Shown: in pieces, positions 56,289 through 64,000 of the stretch
How positions within the stretch are numbered: the first letter of the stretch is position 1
Layout of the letters: each line of letters opens with the position of its first letter
NCBI RefSeq assembly: GCF_963678635.1
Contig: NW_026971421.1
Location: 1-64,000, forward strand
Length of the DNA stretch: 64,000 nucleotides
Reading direction: 5' to 3'
Origin: Symsagittifera roscoffensis
Lineage: Eukaryota; Xenacoelomorpha; Acoela; Convolutidae
Made by a program: the position numbers and the translations under genes
The notes under the pieces: model-generated
Databases searched by the model: none
Told to the model about the DNA's origin: nothing
The model's input: only the letters and a program-made list of their open reading frames with translations

Positions 56289-56856
56289 AGCAATCTCATT
56301 AAATCTTATCCTACTACTGCTCTCCCTTTCTCAATTTTCTCTATAACGCAACCTTTCGTGTTCAACGTTTCTCTGCCTAGTTTTTCGACTTCAGCAAGAT
56401 TTCCACTGGCATTCTCGATCGTGTCCCTAGGATATGTGTCTCCCTGTGTTCAATTGGTTCTTCTGGGTGTTCCTCGAGTGGTTTCCTTGACTTGTCGACC
56501 CATCTTGTGAGTGGTAAGCTGTCATATGTTTTATTATCCACAAATGGAAGTCCATCTTTTATTTCAGGCCTGTCAGCCTCGATTTGATCTTGTCTCTCGT
56601 AAAATTTCGTTTTCTTACTGAAACTGTTTGCATTCTGGTGTGTATCTCTAGTCCTGTGCTCAAAAATAATGATGTAACCATCTAGTCGTACTATCCATCT
56701 CCCGATGTCACTTTGATCCATTGAATACGTTTTCAGCCAAGAGAGTGCTCTGTTGTCAACCCGTAGTTTGAACGGCTCACTTCCCAGATTTGCTCTGTAT
56801 TTTTCCACGAAGGTGACCACCGCAAACATCTCCGCTTTCGACGCCCCATATTTCAT
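56093..56856 (-). pseudogene. Gypsy element 2 RNase H and linker, 5'-truncated
   Basis: ATG at 56856, reading MKYGASKAEMFAVVTFVEKY, RVDNRALSWLKTY, IGRWIVRLDGY and HQNANSFSKKTKFYE. This is the Ty3/Gypsy RNase H C-terminal half, with the usual DN-ALSWL and DALS-like end. Here the expected DADSLS reads ANSFS. The linker follows (DSLPLTRWVDKS; then ITILRKYKVGSREK at 56235-56190). RT, protease and gag should lie to the right of 56860 but are absent, so the element is truncated there. Confidence 0.8.
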
Positions 56857-56879
56857 CTCCGTGTCGCTTCAACTTGTTC

Positions 56880-57233
56880 ATGTAGTGTTGTTATGAAAAC
56901 CTATAAACATGACTGACTGACTACGGAGGAAAAGGAAACATTCACAGCATAAGGCATCACAGACTGGTGATAAGTTGACCATTTAAACGAAACAATTTTG
57001 GGTAGAATTGCAGGTAATCACGTAGCAAATATGTAATCAGTATTTCTATTAATTTTTTCAATTTGCGGTTTTTTCCAACTCTTCCCCATTTTGTTGCGTC
57101 TTAGTCCAGTGGAAATGTAACTAACGCCGCAGTTTCATTTTTACGTCATCCATGTACTTCTGGTCCCGAGTCAAGGTCTTTCACTTTATTTGAAGCAATA
57201 TTTGAGCGGTTTCAGCGGTTTTTTTGTCGATTG
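56880..57233. other. Non-coding stretch
   Basis: AT-rich again after the GC-richer block. No gene, repeat or signal recognised. Confidence 0.5.
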
Positions 57234-57544
57234 CATACAAACATACATACATACATACATACATACATACATACATACATACATACATACATACATACAT
57301 ACATACATACATACATACATACATACATACATACATACATACATAAATACATACATACATACATACATACATACATACATACATACATACATACATACAT
57401 ACATACATACATACATACATACATACATACATACATACATACATACATACATACATACGTACATACATACATACATACAAGCATACATACATACATACAT
57501 ACATACATACATACATACATACATACATGCATGCATACATACAT
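57234..57544 (+). repeat. CATA tetranucleotide microsatellite (~310 bp)
   Basis: About 75 copies of CATA with four short interruptions (near 57345, 57458, 57480 and 57528-57535). Frames of His-Thr-Tyr-Ile or Met-Tyr-Val-Cys through it are artefacts. Confidence 0.98.
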
Positions 57545-57710
57545 TTCATTGTTCATGGTACTTTTAAGAACAAGTGTTTAGTATGACCAGTACCGCACTT
57601 TTCTCTCAATTTCACGTCTGATCATACAATTGTCAGACACTAGCTGTTTTCCAGCACTGCGCATATCTGTTTCACATTTCATTACTACTGCCGTTTGCAG
57701 ATTATACGTG

Positions 57711-57912
57711 AATCAGACATGACTACACCTGGTCAGACCTGACTATACCTGGTCAGACCTGAAAACCTGAAAACACCTGGTCAGACATGACTATACCTGA
57801 GTCAGACATGAGTATAACTGGTCAGACATGACTATACCTGATCAGACTTGACTATTTCTGGTCAGGCATGACTATAGATGGTCAGCCATGACTATACCTG
57901 GTCAGACATGAC
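57711..57912 (+). repeat. 20 bp minisatellite (TGACTATACCTGGTCAGACA)
   Basis: About ten imperfect copies of the 20-mer in direct orientation. The unit is related in inverted orientation to the array at 58228-58616. Confidence 0.9.
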
Positions 57913-58001
57913 GTTTATTCGACGGACAATGCGCACCTCGGTTACTTCAAACTTAGTTTTGTGAACTTAATGACTTTACCACCCATGAGATTTCTGCAAT
58001 A

Positions 58002-58073
58002 GAAAAACTATACGTACTTTAATTTTTTCCAAATATTTTTTGTACTTATTCAAAATATCACTCGAAATATCAT
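58002..58073 (+). repeat. ~70 bp direct repeat, recurring at 58967-59040
   Basis: Both copies read ACTATACGTACTT, T-rich middle, TATTCAAA and TATCACTCGAAATATCAT. A third partial relation is not evident. Confidence 0.8.
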
Positions 58074-58074
58074 A

Positions 58075-58105
58075 AAATAGAGGGTCTAATTAGGACCCTC
58101 TATTT
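58075..58105. repeat. Perfect 12 bp hairpin
   Basis: AAATAGAGGGTC, seven-base spacer, GACCCTCTATTT. It lies between the two inverted minisatellite arrays. Confidence 0.85.
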
Positions 58106-58227
58106 CAACGAAAAAAAATCAGTAGAAGATTGATGAAGTTTGAAGCAAAGAAGTTTTTCTGATATACTTGCTTCAGTTGATAATTTGAATTTTGGCCTAG
58201 TGAGTTTTTAAAAATCATTTTTGATCA

Positions 58228-58616
58228 TGGTATGATCATGTTTTATCAGGTATAGCCAGATCTGATTCATGTAAGATCATGTATTATCAGGTCTGATCCT
58301 GTCTGGTTGAGGTAAGATTATGTAATTCAGGCATAATCATGTCTGGTCCAGTCTGATCATTAAAGTCAGGTATAATCATATCTGCTCAAGGTATGATCGT
58401 GTAATTAATGGCATGATCTTGCCTGGTCCAGGTATGATCATGTGAAATCAGGTATCATCAAGTCTGGTCCAGGTATGATCATGTGAAATCAGGTATCACC
58501 AATTCTGGTCCAGGTATGATCATGTATATTCAGGTATGGCCATATCTGCTTCAGGTCTGGCCCTGGTATGATCAGGACTGTCCCTGAGGTTTTCCAGATC
58601 TGATCATATCTGACTC
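58228..58616 (+). repeat. ~41 bp minisatellite (GGTATGATCATGTGAAATCA type)
   Basis: The unit is a dimer of two ~20 bp halves (GGTATGATCATG..ATCA, GGTATCATCAAGTCTGGTCCA). Each half resembles the reverse complement of the 57711 array. Confidence 0.85.
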
Positions 58617-59040
58617 AAAATCTGACTTTTTCAGACATTTTTCAGATAATGTACAGGGAAAAAAAGACATGACACAGGACTGATACAGATACGATGTCCA
58701 GATTTGAATGTAACTACAAATTTCAGTACGGGAAGTGGGTATAGCGCTTTTGTGAAAGCTTATTTTTGATTACAAACTTAAGTTATTGAGAAAACATCAT
58801 TAACTATTTGGAACACTTATAAACAGTTCGGTTTTTCATTGAGGAGTAAAATTAGTAGGAAATTCTAATTTTTGATGAAAAAATTATTATCAACAAATTT
58901 TACAAGCATTTGAGTACAAGATTTTTGTAGGATAGTCTAAATTTTTGTTGAAAAAAACTCATGTTCAATAGAACTATACGTACTTCAATTTTTTCTAAAT
59001 TTTTTTTGTATTTATTCAAAGTATCACTCGAAATATCATC

Positions 59041-60867
59041 AATTGACAAGAAAGATCGGCAAAAAACTGGAAGTGTTTTCTATTTACAATCGTGTCATTT
59101 ACATTGAGTTTGAATGTTTCTGTTTTATATAAAAATAAAGTAAGCATGATGGGAAGTCAGAAAATTTGTAGTATAAACTGACGAACTTTTTTTAAAAAAA
59201 AGCAGAACCATCAACAACAAACCAATCCCAGTAATCCAGTAGCTTTTGATGTTTTTAGGACGACAAAAACTTTTTTCATCTAATTAGGACTCAACTTCAG
59301 CTTTCACGTTACCTCAATTTTCGCTTTGGTTGCCGCGTATACAAAATATCCGGATAAACGGAAACAAAAATGCTATTACAATTTGTTTCGTCAATTTTAC
59401 ACGCCCATGGTTTTTCAACAAAGATTTCATCGAGAAAAACATTTTCATTTTCTTGAAAACTTAGCGAAAAAAGTTTGTTTGTAGTTAGTTGATGTAACTC
59501 AGGCTTATTGGCGCTAAAAAAAACTGGTCTGCAACATTGTTGTGAGTGTTTTGCAAGTTCGTCGTGTTTTCTGAGAAGAATACGCTGTATCTCAGCCGAC
59601 ATCAACTTGAAAAACCAAAGTTTGCGAACCAAGCGAAAAAGAATCTTTAAACATTATTTAAACAAATAGAAAAATTGGAAATTGAAAAAAAGCCACGTCA
59701 AACAAAGTGCAATTGGTCACTGTTACAAAAAATTTTGTTGTTTTTGGGTTGAACAAGTCAGGAGACAATGATACAAAGTCTGGTAAACTTACAAACAAAA
59801 GCGATTTGGAACAATTGAAAAAAACGCAATTAAGCAAAAGTATCGAGACATAAAAAAGAAACAAAAAACTTTCCGCGGCAACAAAGTATTACCAGAGAAA
59901 GCGAAACAACCTAATCAACCTTGAAATACAGAACATTATGAACTAACTCAAATAACTGATCTCCTCGACGATTCTTTTTGTTTATGCGCCTTCTGCAGAA
60001 GGAGTTTTAAAAGGAATCAACATTGCTCGTACCAGGGCGAAGCCCTGAACATTCCGAATGCCTTTTCCGACTGAATGTTCCGACTGCAGGTTTATGGAGC
60101 AGTAATAACATTAAAAAAATTGATTGAAACAAAAAAAATGTAATTTTTTTTCTAAAATTTGAAATTTTTTATCAAAACCATCCCCCCACACGCCATATAA
60201 AGTACAAAATACAAAAGGATAGATTTCGTTCCTTGTAACAAATCAATTATGGCAAATACGCTTCGTTCAACCAATTTGAAAATATTTCTAAGACGGATTA
60301 AATCTCCGCTTACGCGTTAATTGCGCGAAGTATATCGCGCGTTAATTGTCCCAAATTGGTCAATATGGCCAAAATGGCAATCTTTAAACCCCCATAATTT
60401 TACAAAAAATGATCACAGTTACAATATCTTTTCAAATGTAAGCTCAGGACAACAATAGCTTTCGAACGATACAAGAAATTTCGTCAGAAATGGCTAGTTA
60501 AAAAGTCGAAATTTGTCTGAAGAAAAAAAACCCACCCCGAGTCGGAACAATAACGTACAAAATTCGAGTGTATTTTTGGAATCAATCGCGTCAAGCTAGC
60601 ATATTTGCTCTTCGCGGTGTTCGTCCCCCCCAGTGCCGTCAACAGCCATATCTTGAAAATTTAACAGCATATCTTAACACTATTCTTATGCAATCTGAAA
60701 CACATTATTGTTAGCCGTGATCTGAAGATTAATTTCAAAAAACCTAGGATTTAAAACGCATTTCTTACAAGAAACCCTGGAGTTTTGGTAAAGTTTCGAA
60801 GCTACAAGAAATACTTTGAAAACAAAGTTTGTATTAATGATTTTTTTCATATAATCCGAAAAGTTTG
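59041..60867. other. AT-rich stretch with a weak minus-strand frame
   Basis: The only sizeable frame (59632-59309, minus) reads MVRKLWFFKLMSAEIQRIL and later FLDEIFVEKPWACKIDE. It has no recognised domain. 60483-60542 is the inverted copy of 5193-5254. 60262-60300 weakly resembles 34708-34740. Nothing else is supported. Confidence 0.4.
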
Positions 60868-61232
60868 CATTTACGAATTACGTTTTTTTTCAACGATTGC
60901 AGATTTTTTTGGATGTTTTCAAAAATCGTTCTTTTAAATTTTACGGTTTAACACCGTATGTCATGCTCTAGTTATTCTCCACTATCTCTCGTTTCTTATA
61001 GCGCATTATAGTTATCTGATTTTGCTAATTTCAGGACTTTAGGATACTGTACAGTATCCTAAAGTCCTGAAATTAGCAAAATCAGATAACTATAATGCGT
61101 TATAAGAAACGAGGGATAGTGGAGAATAACTAGAGCATGACATACGGTGTTAAACCGTAAAATTTAAAAGAAAGGTTTTCGAAGTCATCCAAAAAAACCG
61201 GCAATCGTTGAAAAAAACGTAATTCGTAAATG
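60868..61232. repeat. 365 bp near-perfect palindrome
   Basis: The centre lies between 61050 and 61051 (GGATACTGT/ACAGTATCC) with no spacer. The arms of ~182 bp match almost perfectly for the inner ~125 bp, and outward with a few mismatches to TTTACGAATTACG / CGTAATTCGTAAA. There is no coding content. It resembles a foldback-type (MITE-like) element. Confidence 0.95.
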
Positions 61233-61859
61233 TGAAATTTTGAAAAAATTCTTGAAACTTGATGAAGTACTGCAACCTAAAATAATCAAGTTTTAACCAG
61301 GCTAGTCTCAAAAGCATAAAACGCGGAAGCACTGGATAATGAAACAATTTAAATGTGCACCTGTTAAAAATAATTTGATAGCGCAGATGTGTCAAAAAAC
61401 TACGAAAGCTCGAGAAAATTGGAAGCAACCAGCAATTTGAAACAAAAAATCAGTAAACAGCCGCCATCAATTGAGCGTCTATCGGAAAACGAACGAATGA
61501 AGCTAAAAAAAATAACAGATTGCTTTTTGGATTATATGATGAGTTCGCAAGCAGAAACCACCAGAAATCAGAAACTGATCTCTTGGACGCAGAAAATGTA
61601 GACAAAATTAACATCTTATTCAGCACTGCAAGTGACCAATTGGCTTAAAAATTGATTTTTTTCCAGCAATTTTTTTTTTCGCAAAATATCCTCGCAGGTT
61701 CAAGGTTTTCGCAATTAAAAAAATTGAAAACATCAAGATTTTTCCTGACTTCAACAAATTGATTCTGGAAAAAAACAATCATTCAAGTTCTTGAAAATAA
61801 TAAATTATTCGATACTTTTTTTCTAGGCTGCTTATATTTAGCAAAAGTTATACTCATCT

Positions 61860-62560
61860 TTAAAGATAGCAGAAAAAAAACAAACAAAGCAAACTATCGA
61901 ACAATATCATCACTACTAGCAATAGGAAAAATTGTATAGAGAGTGTTATATGACAGAGCGACAGCGTTTCCTACACAGAACCAAATTTTGCAAAACATGG
62001 TTTCTGAAGCACTCATAGAGCAATTGATGCAATTTTGTCACTAATTGAAGAAATTTGATAGCATTAGGATTATCAATCAAATGAAAGACAGTGAACATTC
62101 CTGGAGTTGCGCACAGCTTTTGATAGCGTAAATGACTATATTTTATTGCAAATAAATTAGTCTAATGCGCTAAGGGGCCAATTTATGCAATTATACAGTC
62201 TCTTTTATCAAACAGGGCTCAAAAAAATTTGTGAATTGAAAAAAATCCACCACAAAGCTAATCAATTTAATGTAGCAAAACGATCTATAAGACAATCACT
62301 TTAATTCCTGGTCTTCATCAATGATATTGATTGTAGCAATGATCAGTCAAACTTGTTCTGCAGTACAGATTATAACGTGAAAAAAGCCAAAATCTATCGT
62401 TAGAAAGCTCTGAATTGTGTCATTAAAAGATAGGACGAAAATCAATTAGCATTCAATAATGCAAAACAAAAACAGTGTTCTTCTCAAAAAGCAAAATTTA
62501 TCAGAAAAAAAAGCAGAGAAAAATCAAAAATATCGATCAATATGATACATTTGGATATAT
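61860..62560 (+). pseudogene. Decayed non-LTR retrotransposon reverse transcriptase
   Basis: The plus strand, with many stops, reads KANYRTISSLLAIGKIV (matching NYRPISLL..I.KI), then FPTQNQILQN, LRTAFDSVNDYILL (the AFD motif I core), FLVFINDID and NLFCSTDYNV (eroded FADD box), all in RT order. It is far more decayed than the element at 9-13 kb and not obviously the same family. The upstream fragment at 61389-61601 may be its linker, which is a guess. Confidence 0.65.
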
Positions 62561-63660
62561 GGCATTTACTTACATGAATTTTTAGGAAACTAAAGACACG
62601 TAAACGAGGTTCAAATAAAACTAAATAGGTTTTGCTTTATCAACTTAGGAAACATTCAAAAACAAATCAAGTGATGAAAATGTACTAAATACAGTCACAA
62701 AATTGAGCAATACCAGGTACGAGTTCATGCAGCGTTAGCCAAATCAACTTAAATTAATTAATTTTGTTTGATGTTAAGAAAACAGTGATTGAATCATTTA
62801 AATTTGAAGTTAGAAACAACTTCATACAGTAAAAGAACTCATGTTTAGGAGCTAGTCAAACTTTTGGGTTATTTCTACCTTGAAAAAAATTATAAAAAAT
62901 TCGTCAATTAAGCTGAATTTACTAACATGAAGACCAGGTGATAAAAAAAAATTTTGCAATACACATTCAAAGTTTCAACTTGAACTACAATAAGACAACT
63001 TTTCAATTGTATGTCATCCTATAGCTTGATTTTTTTTCAGTTTTTGACAAACAGCTAGTCAAACCCAAAAAGACAAATTTAACCACATGCTTCAAGAAAT
63101 ATCTATTTGACGTGATGAAGATTCAAATGAAAATTTTTGATGAAGGTATCTATCAAATTTTAATCGATTCAAAATAATGTAGAACAATAATATATATTTT
63201 TTTCCGTTTCATCATCTATATTAGTAAAACAATCTAATGGCCCAAAACACTCTAAACTGAGTTGAACACTCAATGATTTCAAGAAGTGAATACAACTTGG
63301 TTTGTGTATATCATAAAACAAGTAGGAGTGCAATTGACTTTGTGAATAAAAACTGGAAACTTTCGTGTTGCGAAAGTTTAACACGCTAGACACTTGAAAA
63401 CAAACACTCTGTGTCAAATGGTGGTCTGCCATATGGCCTGCGTTTTCTAAAACAATGTTATACACAGGCGAAGCTGTAATTTGCGTACACATGAAAATAA
63501 AAGACCGTTAAAGCTACTGAGAACAACTGAATTAGTAAAACTTTGAGTCTACAAAGTTTCTTAAGTGACGCACGCCATTATGAGTCTACATAATTGTTAA
63601 GCGCCCAAGCCAATTATGAAGCATTAGCAGTACCAGTCAATTTTTTAGAAAATTACCTGC
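62561..63660. other. AT-rich non-coding stretch
   Basis: Probably further RT-relic sequence up to ~62830. A minus-strand frame at 63492-63169 has no recognised domain. No signals identified. Confidence 0.4.
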
Positions 63661-63669
63661 TAACTTGCC

Positions 63670-63861
63670 TCAATTTATAGGGCGGACGCATTTTAACCAG
63701 TATACGAAAAAGTTCATAAAAAAGATCAGTTTTGCTGCCCAGTTTCGCCCCCTCCTTTTTTGATGCCGGTCTCCTTCCCTACCTCTACGCTTTAGATCCA
63801 TGATACCTTGAAGATAAAGTGCTACTAGTAATATAATAGTCTGTGTTAATAACCTTCGCAT
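63670..63861 (-). CDS. 63-codon frame with signal-peptide-like start
   Basis: ATG at 63861. RRLLTQTIILLVALYLQG looks like a signal peptide or membrane anchor, followed by a very basic stretch (LKRRGREGDRHQKRRGRN) and a hydrophobic end. Length and the dibasic sites recall a small secreted precursor. With no homologue known to me, chance is as likely. Confidence 0.2.
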   Translation of the reverse strand: MRRLLTQTIILLVALYLQGIMDLKRRGREGDRHQKRRGRNWAAKLIFFMNFFVYWLKCVRPIN

Positions 63862-64000
63862 TGGCTGTGCTTAATAGCTGGTTTTTGATGAAAATGAACA
63901 CTTTCAAATTGAACACAGTTTGTCGTACAATATTTGCGTTTCATCAATATTTGCGACTTAGGTTGGAAAAAAAGGAGAATTCATACTATCGCAGCAGAAG

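Noticed and set aside
57186-57581. Frames of 110-125 codons through the CATA repeat
   Set aside because: Any frame through this tetranucleotide stays open. The products are simple-repeat artefacts.
57234-58616. CRISPR-like array
   Set aside because: Repeat units are contiguous or degenerate without unique spacers, and the context is eukaryotic.

Overview
The window is eukaryotic, AT-rich and dominated by mobile DNA. It carries Ty3/Gypsy, Ty1/copia and CR1/Jockey-like retroelements, micro- and minisatellites, TATA/CCAAT-type promoter signals and long non-coding stretches. An invertebrate animal is the best guess, because these Gypsy and CR1-like families and the small exonuclease-like gene are typical of invertebrates; I cannot name the species. 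No tRNA, rRNA, CRISPR array or prokaryotic operon was seen.

Layout. 0.34-1.6 kb: a Ty1/copia gag-protease relic (+). 1.6-8.1 kb: AT-rich repeats with ATAATCGATTAT palindromes, G-rich minisatellites and two diverged ~0.8-1.1 kb direct repeats. 8.7-12.9 kb: a nearly complete CR1/Jockey-type non-LTR retrotransposon (+). 13.5-14.0 kb: a 155-codon exonuclease-like gene (+). 15.8-20.6 kb: a 2.36 kb tandem duplication carrying a Gypsy gag relic (+) and, on the minus strand, a pyruvyltransferase domain. 19.3-21.8 kb (-): the gene of greatest interest. It is a triose-phosphate-translocator (TPT)-family transporter fused to a polysaccharide pyruvyltransferase. It may form a one-protein machine that brings phosphoenolpyruvate (PEP) into the Golgi lumen and uses it there to pyruvylate glycans.

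21.8-32.8 kb (-): an essentially full-length but decayed Gypsy element (LTR, PBS, gag, protease, RT, RNase H, integrase, env-like ORF3, LTR). Its 3' LTR ends six bases before the start codon of the transporter-pyruvyltransferase gene, on the same strand. 31.05-43.58 kb: three tandem copies of a 3.6-4.7 kb unit that contains the 5' end of that Gypsy element plus ~2.9 kb of upstream flank. The flank has a candidate divergent promoter and a conserved short ORF. 43.6-56.9 kb (-): a GC-richer block. It ends in a second Gypsy pol (RNase H, zinc-binding domain, integrase) with an internal 1.41 kb tandem triplication, and also holds ~7.5 kb of unidentified coding-like sequence. 57-60.9 kb: satellites. 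60.87-61.23 kb: a 365 bp near-perfect palindrome. 61.9-62.6 kb: a decayed non-LTR reverse transcriptase (+).

Most open frames are transposon-derived and broken. Only the exonuclease-like gene and the transporter-pyruvyltransferase gene look like possible host genes. The second has one homopolymer frameshift, which is absent from its partial duplicate.
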